Source: Acidobacteriota bacterium
Lineage (GTDB): Bacteria; Acidobacteriota; Terriglobia; Bryobacterales; Bryobacteraceae
NCBI GenBank assembly: GCA_014584705.1
Contig: JACTMJ010000030.1
Coordinates: forward strand, 124,001-188,000
Direction: 5' to 3'
Length of the DNA stretch: 64,000 nt
Shown: positions 9,096 to 18,414 of the stretch, one piece after another
How positions within the stretch are numbered: the stretch's first letter is position 1
How the letters are laid out: every line of letters starts with the position of its first letter
Notes under the pieces: generated by a model
Databases searched by the model: none
The model's input: the letters and a program-made list of their open reading frames with translations, nothing else
What the model was told of the DNA's origin: nothing
Program-made: the position numbers and the translations under genes

Positions 9096-12000
9096 ATGGC
9101 GCGCTTTTTTATTGACCGTCCCGTCTTCGCTATCGTGATTTCGGTGGTGATTGTGGTGCTTGGCCTCACGGCCATCCCATCCTTGCCTGTAGCGACATAT
9201 CCGGAAGTGGTTCCTCCGGTGGTGCAGATTGTCGCGAATTATCAGGGCGGAAATGCGCAGGACCTCGAGAAGACCGTGGCGCAGCCGATCGAGCAGCAGC
9301 TTGTGGGGCTGGACGGGATGCTCTATTTCTTCTCGCGCAGTTCGAACAACGGCACGCTCACGATCGACGTGACCTTTGAGCTTGGCACGAATATCGACAT
9401 CGCCACGGTGCAAACGCAGAACAAGGTGAATCTGGCGCTGCCACAGCTGCCGCCGGAAGTGCAGCGTGTGGGCGTGACGGTGAACAAGGTCTCGTCGGCG
9501 TTTCTGTTCGCGATCGCGCTTACCTCGAATGACGACCGCTACGATACGCTTTATCTCGCCAACTACGCCACCATCAATCTGCTTGACCGCGTCGGGAGCA
9601 TCCAGGGCGTGGGCTCCGCGCGCGTGGCGGCGGGGCGCGACTATGGCATGCGACTGTGGGTGAACCCGGACCGCATGGCGACGCTTGGCGTAACGGCCAC
9701 CGACGTGAGCGCGGCCGTCCAGGGGCAGAACCGGCAGAACCCTTCGGGCACGCTCGGGCAAAGCCCGGCGCCGGCCGGAACCGCATTCCAATACCCGGTG
9801 ACCTCCTCCGGGCGCCTGCTGAATGAAGATCAGTTTGGCGACATCATCGTTCGCGCGGAGAACGACGGCGCGCTCCTGCGCCTCAAGGATTTCGGCCGCG
9901 TGGAGTTGGGAGCGCAGAATTACGGCGGCTTCAACAACCTTTCGAAGAAGCCCGCCGCGGTGCTGATCGCCTTTCTGCAGCCCGGCGCCAATGCCGTGCA
10001 AACGGCGGATCGCGTGAGCGCGTTCCTCGAAGAGGCGTCGAAGGATTTCCCAGAGGGGATCGAGTACACCATCAGCTACGATGCGACCAAGTTTGTTCGC
10101 GCGGCGATTCGCGAAGTGATCACGACGCTGGCGGAAGCGGTGCTGCTGGTGCTGCTGGTGACCTTCGTGTTTCTGCAGAACTGGCGCGCGACGCTGATCC
10201 CGCTGGCGGCGGTGCCGGTCTCCATTATCGGAACCTTCGCGTTGTTTCCGGTGCTGGGCTTCACCATCAACATGACGAGCATGTTCGGCCTGGTGCTGGC
10301 GATCGGGATCGTGGTGGACGATGCGATCGTGGTAACGGAGGCGGTGCAATACAACATCGATAACGGCATGAGTCCGCGTGACGCCACGATCAAGGCGATG
10401 CACGAGGTATCGGGACCCGTGGTGGCCATTGCGCTGGTGCTGAGCGCGGTCTTCATTCCGGTGGCGTTTATCGGTGGCATCAGCGGGCAGATTTACCAGC
10501 AGTTCGCGCTCACGATCTCCGCCTCCGTGCTGATCTCCGCCCTTTGCGCGCTCACGCTGAGCCCCGCGCTGTGCGCGATGATTCTTCGTCCGCATGGCCA
10601 TAGCCGGGGGCCGCTGGGGAAGATTTTTGATCGCTTCAACCAAGTGTTCGATTGGACCACCCATCACTACCTGAGCGGCGTGAGAGTGCTGATCCGGCGC
10701 ATGGCTTTCAGCTTGCTTGCGCTGGGAGGCTTTTTCCTGCTGGCCGGCGGATTGTTCAAAGCGCTTCCGGGCGGCTTTCTTCCGGATGAAGACCAGGGCG
10801 TGATCTTCATGGTGGTGCGCCTGCCGGACGGCTCCACGCTCGCCCGCACGCAAGCGGTGACGGACAAGATTCAGGACCAGATGCTGAAGATCGACGGCAT
10901 CCGAAACGCCACCGTCCTCGGCGGGCTGGATCTGACTTCGCAGACGCAGAACCCCAATGTGGCGACGATGTTCTTGGAATTGGACCCGTGGGAAGAGCGC
11001 GGCGCGGACAATCTGCAATTCAACGCGATTCTAGGGCGGGTGAATGGGTCGCTGTTCCAGGTGAAGGAAGCGTTCGCGTTCGCCTTCGGCTTGCCTCCGA
11101 TTCTTGGCATGGGCACCTCGGGCGGTTTCGAATTCATGCTGGAAGACCGGCTGGGCGGTACGGTGGAAGAACTCGCCGCGCTGGCGGACGAGCTCTCCGG
11201 GGCGGCCACGCGGAATCCCGCAATTGCGAGTGTCGCCAATACGCTCCAAGTGGCCACGCCCGGTTATCAGGTTCATCTCGATGTGGAGAAGACGCAGACC
11301 CTGGGGATCCCGACGACGGATGTGTTCAATTCGCTGCAAACCTTCCTCGGCGGGCTCTATGTGAACGACTTTAACCGGTTCGGCCGCACCTGGCGGGTGT
11401 TCATGCAAGCGGAGCCCGAATACCGTAGCCGGCCGGAGGACGTGAAGCGCTTTTTTGTGCGCTCTTCCAAGGGAGACATGGTGCCGCTCTCCACGCTGCT
11501 TTCGCTCACTCCCACCAGCGCGCCGGATGTGATCTATCGGTACAACCGCTATCGCGCGGCGAAGCTGATCGGGCAGTATACGCCGGGTTTCAGTTCCGGG
11601 CAGGGCATTGCGGCGATGGAGAGCACGGCGGCGCGATTGCTGCCGCCCGGGTACAGCTTCGAATGGACGGGCACCGTGTTCCAGCAGAAGCTTACGGAAG
11701 GCAAAGAGGGCATTATCTTCGGCTTCGCCGCGTTGCTGGTGTTCCTGTTCCTGGCCGCGCAGTATGAGAGCTGGGTGATTCCGTTCGCGGTGGTGCTGGC
11801 GATTCCGCTTGGGCTATTCGGAGCGCTGCTGGGCGTCTTCCTTCGCAACTACGCTTATGACCTCTACACGCAGATTGGCATTGTCACTCTGATCGGTCTC
11901 GCTTCAAAGAATGCGATCCTGATTGTGGAGTACGCACGATTGAAACACGATGAAGGGAAGAGCGTTGTGGACGCCGCCATTGAAGCCGCGCACTTGCGGC

Positions 12001-12248
12001 TGCGGCCCATCATCATGACTTCGTTCGCATTTATTCTGGGCGTGACGCCATTGCTGATGGCGGAAGGCGCCGGTGCGGGCGCGCGAAGGGCGCTGGGAAC
12101 CACGGTATTCGCCGGCATGCTGGCGGCGACGTTTCTGGGCGTCTTTCTGGTGCCCGTACTCTCCGTGGTGATGCAGCGCATTGCGAACTGGCGCACGGGA
12201 GAGCGCCGAAATCCGGCCGGCGATCCGGCGGGGGAGGTGAGTGCATGA
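9096..12248 (+). CDS. RND multidrug efflux pump, HAE1 (AcrB/MexB) family
   Basis: 1050 residues, the usual length for AcrB-type pumps. It opens with the classic MARFFIDRPVFAIVISV helix and PVATYPEV, and carries the proton-relay pair Asp408-Asp409 in AIGIVVDDAIVV of TM4. Twelve membrane helices and two large periplasmic loops are evident, with IITSFAFILGVTPL-type TM10-11 sequence near the end. The protein exchanges protons for hydrophobic drugs or other amphiphiles and works as a trimer with the adaptor upstream and the channel downstream. The start sits three bases after the adaptor gene and the stop overlaps the next ATG in ATGA, so the three genes are translationally coupled. Confidence 0.95.
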   Translation: MARFFIDRPVFAIVISVVIVVLGLTAIPSLPVATYPEVVPPVVQIVANYQGGNAQDLEKTVAQPIEQQLVGLDGMLYFFSRSSNNGTLTIDVTFELGTNIDIATVQTQNKVNLALPQLPPEVQRVGVTVNKVSSAFLFAIALTSNDDRYDTLYLANYATINLLDRVGSIQGVGSARVAAGRDYGMRLWVNPDRMATLGVTATDVSAAVQGQNRQNPSGTLGQSPAPAGTAFQYPVTSSGRLLNEDQFGDIIVRAENDGALLRLKDFGRVELGAQNYGGFNNLSKKPAAVLIAFLQPGANAVQTADRVSAFLEEASKDFPEGIEYTISYDATKFVRAAIREVITTLAEAVLLVLLVTFVFLQNWRATLIPLAAVPVSIIGTFALFPVLGFTINMTSMFGLVLAIGIVVDDAIVVTEAVQYNIDNGMSPRDATIKAMHEVSGPVVAIALVLSAVFIPVAFIGGISGQIYQQFALTISASVLISALCALTLSPALCAMILRPHGHSRGPLGKIFDRFNQVFDWTTHHYLSGVRVLIRRMAFSLLALGGFFLLAGGLFKALPGGFLPDEDQGVIFMVVRLPDGSTLARTQAVTDKIQDQMLKIDGIRNATVLGGLDLTSQTQNPNVATMFLELDPWEERGADNLQFNAILGRVNGSLFQVKEAFAFAFGLPPILGMGTSGGFEFMLEDRLGGTVEELAALADELSGAATRNPAIASVANTLQVATPGYQVHLDVEKTQTLGIPTTDVFNSLQTFLGGLYVNDFNRFGRTWRVFMQAEPEYRSRPEDVKRFFVRSSKGDMVPLSTLLSLTPTSAPDVIYRYNRYRAAKLIGQYTPGFSSGQGIAAMESTAARLLPPGYSFEWTGTVFQQKLTEGKEGIIFGFAALLVFLFLAAQYESWVIPFAVVLAIPLGLFGALLGVFLRNYAYDLYTQIGIVTLIGLASKNAILIVEYARLKHDEGKSVVDAAIEAAHLRLRPIIMTSFAFILGVTPLLMAEGAGAGARRALGTTVFAGMLAATFLGVFLVPVLSVVMQRIANWRTGERRNPAGDPAGEVSA

Positions 12249-13654
12249 GAGGGCGGATAACCCTCGTCGCTTTGGGAGCGACACTGTTGGCGAGCTGTTC
12301 CATCGGCCCGAACTACCAGCGGCCGGCGATCGAGGCGCCGACGGCGCATCGGGGGCCCGCGAGCGCGGCGGCCGCGACGGAAGGAAGTTCGCTCGGCGAA
12401 ACACCCTGGCCTGCTCTGTTTCACGATCCGGAAATCACGAAGCTCGTCGAGACGGCGCTCAAGGAGAATTTCGATATCCGCATGGCCGCGGAACGCATTG
12501 AGCAGGCGCGCGCGCAATACGGCATCGCCCGTTCATACCTGTACCCCTCGGTGGATGCGAGCGCAAAATTCACGGCGCAGCGCTCCTCTTCGACCGGCGC
12601 GAATGTTTTCATTAAGCCAGGCACGAACCTCGATGTCAGCTACACCGATGTTGGCGGCCTGTTCAGTTGGGAATTGGATCTATGGGGGCGCGTGCGCCGG
12701 CTGAAGGAAGCCGCAAGGGCGCAGTACCTGTCCACGGAAGAGGCGCGATACGGCGTGCAAACCGCGCTGGTGGCGGATGTTACGCTCGCGTATCTGAGGC
12801 TGCGGGAACTTGATCTTGAGCTCGAGATCGCGGAGAAAACGCGCAAGATCGCCGAGGACGGATTGCGGCTGACGCAACTGCGCCGCGCGAATGGCGTGGC
12901 GACGGGCCTTGACGTGAGGCAGGCGGAGACGCTGCTCTACACCGCCACGTCGCAGCGGGCTGCCACGCTGCGCGCCATCGAGCAGCAGGAAAATGCGATC
13001 AACTTTCTGCTGGGCGGGAGCCCCGGCACAGTGCCGCGCGGCAGCGCGCTCGGCGAAATCGTGAATCCGCAAGCGATTCCCGCGGGGCTGCCATCGAACC
13101 TGCTCGAACGCCGTCCGGATATCCGCCTGGCGGAACAGCAGCTCATCTCGGCCAATGCTGAGATTGGCATCGCCAAGGCGCAGTATTTTCCGCGGATTTC
13201 GCTCTCGAGCTACGTGGGGGGGCAGAGCCGCGCCCTCTCTTCCCTGTTTACGGGTCCGGCGCGCTTGTGGAACTTCGCCCCGGCCACGACGGTGCCGATC
13301 TTCAACGCGGGCCGCATCCGCAACGACGTTCGCTACAGCGAGGCCGTGCAGCGGGAAGCGGAGCTGAACTATCGCAAGACGGTGCAGAACGCCTTCCGTG
13401 AGGTGTCGGACTCGCTGATCGCCCACGGGCGATTGCAGGAACAGCGAAAGCAGCAGGAGCTTCTGGTGGGTGCGCTCACCGAGAGCGCCCGGCTTTCAAA
13501 TGTGCGCTATCGCGGCGGCATTGACAGTTTCCTGCAGGTGCTGGACGCGCAGAGGAATCTTTTCAGCGGAGAACTGGTTCTCGCTCAATTGCAGTTGGCG
13601 GAATTGAGTTCCGTGGTGCAACTCTACCGGGCGCTTGGGGGCGGCTGGCAATAG
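12245..13654 (+). CDS. Outer-membrane efflux factor, NodT/OprM family lipoprotein
   Basis: 469 residues. The signal peptide ends in the lipobox LLASC, followed by SIGPNYQRP, the standard mature start of OprM/NodT lipoproteins. Two similar halves are visible, each with long amphipathic helices (EQARAQYGIARSYLYP and EQQLISANAEIGIAKAQYFP), as expected for the TolC fold in which each half adds strands and helices to the trimeric tunnel. LLERRPDIRLAEQQL is a family signature. The ATG overlaps the pump stop by four bases. It completes the tripartite exporter. Confidence 0.93.
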   Translation: MRGRITLVALGATLLASCSIGPNYQRPAIEAPTAHRGPASAAAATEGSSLGETPWPALFHDPEITKLVETALKENFDIRMAAERIEQARAQYGIARSYLYPSVDASAKFTAQRSSSTGANVFIKPGTNLDVSYTDVGGLFSWELDLWGRVRRLKEAARAQYLSTEEARYGVQTALVADVTLAYLRLRELDLELEIAEKTRKIAEDGLRLTQLRRANGVATGLDVRQAETLLYTATSQRAATLRAIEQQENAINFLLGGSPGTVPRGSALGEIVNPQAIPAGLPSNLLERRPDIRLAEQQLISANAEIGIAKAQYFPRISLSSYVGGQSRALSSLFTGPARLWNFAPATTVPIFNAGRIRNDVRYSEAVQREAELNYRKTVQNAFREVSDSLIAHGRLQEQRKQQELLVGALTESARLSNVRYRGGIDSFLQVLDAQRNLFSGELVLAQLQLAELSSVVQLYRALGGGWQ

Positions 13655-13694
13655 CGGATTGAGGCGGCACGGCATCGCGCGTATACTAACCGCT

Positions 13695-14705
13695 ATGTTG
13701 CCGCCTCGTGTTCTCGTCATCCTTGCCGCTGCCGTGTTCCTGGCGGTCTCCGCGGCTGGCGCGGAGCGTTGGGAAACGACGCTCTCAAACCCGTCGATCC
13801 CATTCATGCGCCCGGCCAAACCGTACGTGGTGCTGAAGCGCGCGGGCATCGAAGCCGTGATCGTCGATAACTCCGCCGTCGATGACGAAGTGCTTCAAGA
13901 CCATCGGGCCGGTTACAGCGGCCTCGCGCTGTTGCGACGGGAGGGGCATCCCCGAAACCTGTTCGTGAACCAGTATGCCGGGCTCAATTTCGAACACATC
14001 CTGAGCGGCGTTGCGCCGCAAGGCAGCAGAGAGCAGTTCGAACCGCGGCGGCATCCGATGGAGTTGCGGAGCATCGGTGAGCACGTGGTGGAACTCTGCC
14101 AGACGCCCACCTTTATGCACTCTCTGGAGAGTTGCCAGCGCTTTGAATTGCTGGCCGATGGCACCGTCCAACTCACCATTGAAGTGGCGGCGCGCAAGTC
14201 GAACTTTCCGAATGGTTACATCAATCTCTTCTGGGCGAGTTACATCCAGCAGCCGGAATCGCTCGACATCCATTTCCGGGGTGTTCCCGCGGCGGCCAAC
14301 CCAAGGCCGAAGCCTGGATGGATTCAGGCGGCAACACCGTCCCATGGCGTTCTCTCGACGCATCCTTCGGTGAACGACCAGCGGGAATTTAAGCACGACG
14401 ACCCGTTCCCGCTGACGCTTGTGTTTAACCTTTCAAACTATCGCTACACCGACCCATGGTATTTCGGCGTCAGCCACGGCATGGCTTTCGTGCAAATGTT
14501 CCGGCCGAAGGACCGCGTGCGCTTCACACAATCGCCGTCCGGGGGCGGCGCGGGTAACCCCGCCTGGGATTTCCAGTATTTCGTGGAGAACCCGGAGGTG
14601 AACCGGGTGTACCGGTTCGTGATGCGCGCCGCCTATCTCCCGTACTCATCGGACTCGCGGATTGAGAAGGCCACGAGGAAGAACCGGGCAGCGTTGGCGG
14701 ATTAG
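13695..14705 (+). CDS. Secreted protein of unknown function
   Basis: 336 residues. ATG 13695 gives a good Sec signal peptide (MLPPRVLVILAAAVFLAVSAAGA) with cleavage near AGA-ER; the frame is open 60 bases further upstream but that would overlap the efflux gene. The mature chain is mostly beta with many aromatic residues (FWASYIQQPESLDIHFRG, FGVSHGMAFVQMF, WDFQYFVENPEVNRVYRF), suggesting a beta-sandwich periplasmic or extracellular protein that may bind carbohydrate. I do not recognise the family. It follows the efflux operon by 40 bases, so read-through is possible but a functional link is unproven. Confidence 0.65.
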   Translation: MLPPRVLVILAAAVFLAVSAAGAERWETTLSNPSIPFMRPAKPYVVLKRAGIEAVIVDNSAVDDEVLQDHRAGYSGLALLRREGHPRNLFVNQYAGLNFEHILSGVAPQGSREQFEPRRHPMELRSIGEHVVELCQTPTFMHSLESCQRFELLADGTVQLTIEVAARKSNFPNGYINLFWASYIQQPESLDIHFRGVPAAANPRPKPGWIQAATPSHGVLSTHPSVNDQREFKHDDPFPLTLVFNLSNYRYTDPWYFGVSHGMAFVQMFRPKDRVRFTQSPSGGGAGNPAWDFQYFVENPEVNRVYRFVMRAAYLPYSSDSRIEKATRKNRAALAD

Positions 14706-14867
14706 AATGCGGCACTGAACGGAAACGCGCGCACCCGCGGATGCGACGCCCGTTTCTCCAATGGATGGAGTGATTTGAAGAGAGTGTGTGCTGCCGGGAA
14801 TCTGAAGGTGGTTTAATAAGAATGGGCCTTTTCGCGTTGCATTCATTGCAGCCATTTCCCTTCGAAC

Positions 14868-15926
14868 ATGTACCACGACACTGACGACTTACGGATTCAA
14901 GAGATTAAAGAGCTTATCGCTCCCACCGAGCTGATTCGGGAATTTCCGGTTTCGCCCGAGAGCGCGGAACTGATTTTCAGCACACGCCGGGCGATCAGCA
15001 ACATCCTTTATGGCAACGATCCGCGGCTGCTTGTGATCGCGGGGCCGTGCTCCATTCACGAACCCGCCGCGGCGCTTGACTACGCGGGCCGGTTGCTGGA
15101 ACTGGCGCGGCCGCTGGCGAACGAGATTCTGATGGTGATGCGCGTCTATTTTGAGAAGCCGCGCACCACGGTTGGCTGGAAAGGTCTCGTGAACGACCCG
15201 TTTCTCGATGGCACGTTCCGTATCAACGACGGTCTCCGGATGGCGCGCAAACTGCTTGTGGAAGTGAACGGGATGGGGTTGCCCGCCGGCACCGAGTTCC
15301 TCGACATGATCGTTCCCCAATACTTCGCCGACCTGATTTCCTGGGGGGCGATCGGGGCGCGGACCACGGAGAGCCAGGTACACCGCGAACTGGCTTCCGG
15401 CCTCTCCTGTCCCGTGGGTTTCAAGAACGGCACGGAAGGGAACATTCGGATTGCCGTGGATGCCGTTCGCGCCGCGCGAATTCCGCACTATTTCCTCTCC
15501 GTGACCAAGCTCGGGCGTTCGGCGATCGTACACACCAAGGGAAATCTGGATGGCCACGTCATCCTGCGCGGAGGCAAGGAGCCGAACTACTCCGCGGAGC
15601 ATGTGCAGGCGGCATCGGAGGCGTTGGCGGCGCAGAAACTGCCCTCAAAGGTGATGGTGGATGCCAGCCACTCGAACAGCTCCAAGGACTACCGGAAGCA
15701 GGGAATCGTGGTGGAAGACGTTGCGCGGCAATTGGCCAACGGGTCTCACAGCATTCTGGGTCTGATGGTGGAGAGCAACCTCAAAGCGGGCAGCCAGCCG
15801 CTGACGCCGGGCCATCTGGAGTATGGCGTTAGCATCACGGACGGCTGCGTGGATCTGGAGGAGACGGCGCGGATGCTGGAGATTCTGGCGGAAGCGAAGC
15901 AGAAGCAGTTACAGGTGGCAATCTAG
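14868..15926 (+). CDS. aroG: 3-deoxy-7-phosphoheptulonate synthase (DAHP synthase), class I
   Basis: 352 residues, the length of E. coli AroG-type class Ialpha enzymes. Diagnostic motifs are VIAGPCSIHEP, VYFEKPRTTVGWKG, PAGTEFLD, GARTTESQVHRE and GFKNGTEGN; VMVDASHSNSSKD carries ligands for the metal and phosphate. The enzyme joins phosphoenolpyruvate and erythrose-4-phosphate in the first step of the shikimate pathway. The N-terminal 30 residues (DDLRIQEIKELIAPTELIREFP) match the segment that takes part in feedback binding of aromatic amino acids in this class; which amino acid cannot be read. The stop codon overlaps that of the convergent transporter gene in CTAG. Confidence 0.95.
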   Translation: MYHDTDDLRIQEIKELIAPTELIREFPVSPESAELIFSTRRAISNILYGNDPRLLVIAGPCSIHEPAAALDYAGRLLELARPLANEILMVMRVYFEKPRTTVGWKGLVNDPFLDGTFRINDGLRMARKLLVEVNGMGLPAGTEFLDMIVPQYFADLISWGAIGARTTESQVHRELASGLSCPVGFKNGTEGNIRIAVDAVRAARIPHYFLSVTKLGRSAIVHTKGNLDGHVILRGGKEPNYSAEHVQAASEALAAQKLPSKVMVDASHSNSSKDYRKQGIVVEDVARQLANGSHSILGLMVESNLKAGSQPLTPGHLEYGVSITDGCVDLEETARMLEILAEAKQKQLQVAI

Positions 15927-16882
15927 CCGTTCGCGGGCCGGTCTTCGTTCAGGGGGGATTCCGAGGAGCCGTTGAGTTCGCCGGTCAGCTCAGCCAGCCT
16001 TGACGGAGCGGGTGCTCTTGACGAGGCGGGGGCTTCGGGCCTTGGGCCCGCGGCCATTCGCAGCAACGTTCCTCCCAGAATCAGCGCGCCACCCAGCAGG
16101 GAGAGCGGCCCGGGGATCTCGTACAGGAACAGCGCGGTCCAGATGGGGTTGATAGCCGGCTCGGCGAGCAGGATCATCGACGATTCGAGAGCCGGTGTGT
16201 GGCGCAGGCCCATGGTCATGAGCACGTAAGCGACACCGACCTGGATCGGGCCAAGATAGGCGAGGATCGCCCAGTCCGCGGGTGCGGAGTGAGAGACGGG
16301 CAGCGCGAGCGGCAGGCACGCGGCGAAGGCGAGCAGATTACCGAGAATCACGACCTTCATCCCCGCCTGGGGATCGGCCGCACGGGTGCCCATCCAGCGC
16401 ATGCTGACCACGACGAGCGCCCACATCACGCCACTGAGCGCGCCGAGCAGGTTGCCGCCGAGCGGATTTGGCGCGGTCCGCAGGGGTGCGTGTTCCCCCA
16501 GAAAGAAGAGCGAGAGCCCCAAGCCCACCACCGCCAGGGTGAGCCAATCCGCGCGTCGCGCCCGTTCCTTGAGGATGAGCGGCCCCAGAAAAACGAGGTA
16601 GAGCGGTGCGGTGGATTGCAGAAAGATGGCATTCGCGGACGTGGTGAGCTTCGTCGCGCTCACAAAGGTGATGAGCATCAGCGCGTAGGCAAGGGCGGGA
16701 GCAAAATAGGAGAGCTTATAGCCCTTCCGGGCCCCAGGCAAAAGGAGCCAGAGCGCCACGGCGGCCAGGGCCGAACGAAAAGAAGCCACCTGCCACGCGT
16801 TCAGGGAAATGGCTTTGATGGCGACGCCGCCCGTTGAAAAAAGCAGGGCCGCGGCGAGCAGTTGCCATCGTCCGGTGTTCAT
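15923..16882 (-). CDS. EamA/DMT-family transporter
   Basis: 319 residues. Ten hydrophobic helices are visible in two five-helix repeats, beginning WQLLAAALLFSTGGVAIKA and, in the second half, NLLGALSGVMWALVVVSMRW. LLAEPAINPIWTALFLYEIPG is the typical end of the second EamA domain. Members of the drug/metabolite superfamily export amino acids, nucleosides or other small metabolites; the substrate is not predictable. A Pro/Ala/Ser-rich hydrophilic tail of about 40 residues is unusual in length. It is the last gene of the minus-strand group that begins with phoH, 23 bases behind the unknown gene. Confidence 0.85.
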   Translation of the reverse strand: MNTGRWQLLAAALLFSTGGVAIKAISLNAWQVASFRSALAAVALWLLLPGARKGYKLSYFAPALAYALMLITFVSATKLTTSANAIFLQSTAPLYLVFLGPLILKERARRADWLTLAVVGLGLSLFFLGEHAPLRTAPNPLGGNLLGALSGVMWALVVVSMRWMGTRAADPQAGMKVVILGNLLAFAACLPLALPVSHSAPADWAILAYLGPIQVGVAYVLMTMGLRHTPALESSMILLAEPAINPIWTALFLYEIPGPLSLLGGALILGGTLLRMAAGPRPEAPASSRAPAPSRLAELTGELNGSSESPLNEDRPANG

Positions 16883-16905
16883 CGAGGAATTCCCGTGAAG
16901 CGCGT

Positions 16906-17412
16906 CTAGTTGGCGCCGCGCAATTGTCTCATCTGGCGGAAGAAAACGCTGGCGAGGGAGGCATAGAAAAGCTGCATCGCGCGGGCGCGCTCCGGGGCCG
17001 CGCCCAGCAACGCCACCGCGATGCCGGGATAGCTTTCGAAGGCCAGCACCTTCTTCGATTCTTCGCCGTAAATCGGTTCCAGAATGGCCGCTTCATAGAG
17101 AGCCGCCATCTGCGCATCGGAATTCGCATCCAGCCCGGATAAGAGCACCGCGCTGGCAAGAGGAGAATCGTCTTCGTAGAAGGTGCAGAGCGCCGTACCG
17201 CCGGGGGCGGCCGCCCACTCCATCTCAATTTCATCGTGCTTCAAAAAGGGAAGCCGCAGCCGAAACTCGGCCGGCTTATCCACCAGGAAACGATGGAACA
17301 GTTCACAGACGTCCTCGGCCTGCGTGTTGGTGGGCGACAGTTCAAAATCCTGTGCCTGAATCACCTCGGAACCCGGAACGAGCATGTGCATCCGAAACAA
17401 ATTCTGCGCCAT
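16906..17412 (-). CDS. Conserved-looking protein of unknown function
   Basis: 168 residues, acidic, no signal peptide and no membrane segment. AAGGAAAGA directly upstream supports ATG 17412. The sequence has an N-terminal part (GSEVIQAQDFELSPTNTQAEDVCELFHRFL) and a mixed alpha/beta rest (TALCTFYEDDSPLASAVLLSG). I recognise no family. It lies 45 bases downstream of era and just before the EamA gene on the same strand, so it is probably co-transcribed with the era group. Real coding is supported by operon position, start signal and an even residue composition. Confidence 0.65.
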   Translation of the reverse strand: MAQNLFRMHMLVPGSEVIQAQDFELSPTNTQAEDVCELFHRFLVDKPAEFRLRLPFLKHDEIEMEWAAAPGGTALCTFYEDDSPLASAVLLSGLDANSDAQMAALYEAAILEPIYGEESKKVLAFESYPGIAVALLGAAPERARAMQLFYASLASVFFRQMRQLRGAN

Positions 17413-17457
17413 TCTTTCCTTACCCTTTCCTTGCCTCTGGCCGTAAATCGGATTCGG

Positions 17458-18405
17458 CTATTCGCCGGTGAGCGGCTCCGCCGGTGAAGACTGAGAGAAC
17501 TGCACGCGCCAATCGAGTTCGTTCAGCACGTTCGCTTTGTCGCGCCAGCCGGTGCTGACTTTGACGAACAGTTCCAGGTAGACCTTTGTCCCGAGCATTT
17601 TCTCGAGTTCCGGGCGAGCCTCGCTGCCGATGCGCTTGAGCATCTCGCCCTTGGCTCCGATGAGGATGCCTTTCTGGCCGGCCCGCTCCACCAGGACGTT
17701 GGCGGCAATGCGGGTGAGTTTCGGCTCTTCCACCCATTGCTCAATCATCACGGCCACGGAATGGGGCACCTCCGCCCTGGTGGCGGTGAGGATCTTCTCG
17801 CGGATGAGTTCCGCCGCCAGAAAGCGCTCCGGCTGGTCCGTGAGGTGATCTTCCGGGAAATACCGCGGGCCTTCGGGGAGATAGCTGAAAACCACCTTGA
17901 GCAGTTCATCCAGGTTATCCCGGGTGAGCGCGCTGACAGGGACGGTTTCGCGGAAGGGGTACAGTTCCGCGCACTTCTCGATCAGCGGCAGAAGCTCACG
18001 CTTATCCGCGATGCGGTCCGCTTTATTGAGCACGAGCACCACGGGAGTTTCCGTGCGCTGCAGGAATTCGAGGGCCTGGCGCTGTTGTTCAAAGTCGGGG
18101 CGGGCGGCGTCGATCAGATAGAGCAGCAGGTCCCGGGCGTCGAGCGAGCTTCGAACGGCATCCATCATACGCTTATTCAGTTGAGTGTCCGTGCGGTGGA
18201 TGCCAGGCGTATCGAGAAAAACCACCTGTCCGCGGGCTTCGCTGATGACGCCCTGCACGGTGGTGCGGGTGGTTTGCGGCTTGTCGCTGACGATGGCGAT
18301 TTTCTCTCCCACAAATGCGTTCAGCAGGGTGGATTTTCCGGCGTTCGGCCGCCCCAGGATGCTCACAAAACCGGACTTGTACTTGCTCTTTGGTTTCTTC
18401 GCCAT
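17458..18405 (-). CDS. era: GTPase Era
   Basis: 315 residues from ATG 18405; a TTG two codons upstream is possible. G1 GRPNAGKST, switch/G2 TTRTTVQG, G3 DTPG, G4 NKAD and G5 SAL are in order. The KH RNA-binding domain at the C-terminus contains GILIGAKGEMLKRIG. Era binds the 3' end of 16S rRNA and assists 30S assembly. It is the fourth gene of phoH-ybeY-corC-era, a gene order conserved across many bacteria, nine bases after the CNNM/CorC gene. Confidence 0.96.
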   Translation of the reverse strand: MAKKPKSKYKSGFVSILGRPNAGKSTLLNAFVGEKIAIVSDKPQTTRTTVQGVISEARGQVVFLDTPGIHRTDTQLNKRMMDAVRSSLDARDLLLYLIDAARPDFEQQRQALEFLQRTETPVVLVLNKADRIADKRELLPLIEKCAELYPFRETVPVSALTRDNLDELLKVVFSYLPEGPRYFPEDHLTDQPERFLAAELIREKILTATRAEVPHSVAVMIEQWVEEPKLTRIAANVLVERAGQKGILIGAKGEMLKRIGSEARPELEKMLGTKVYLELFVKVSTGWRDKANVLNELDWRVQFSQSSPAEPLTGE

Positions 18406-18414
18406 GCTCAATAT

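Noticed and set aside
8751..11018. 755-codon open frame on the minus strand across the efflux pump
   Set aside because: It is the antisense shadow of the pump gene: composition is His/Arg-rich, there is no family signal, and the plus-strand AcrB-type protein is beyond doubt.
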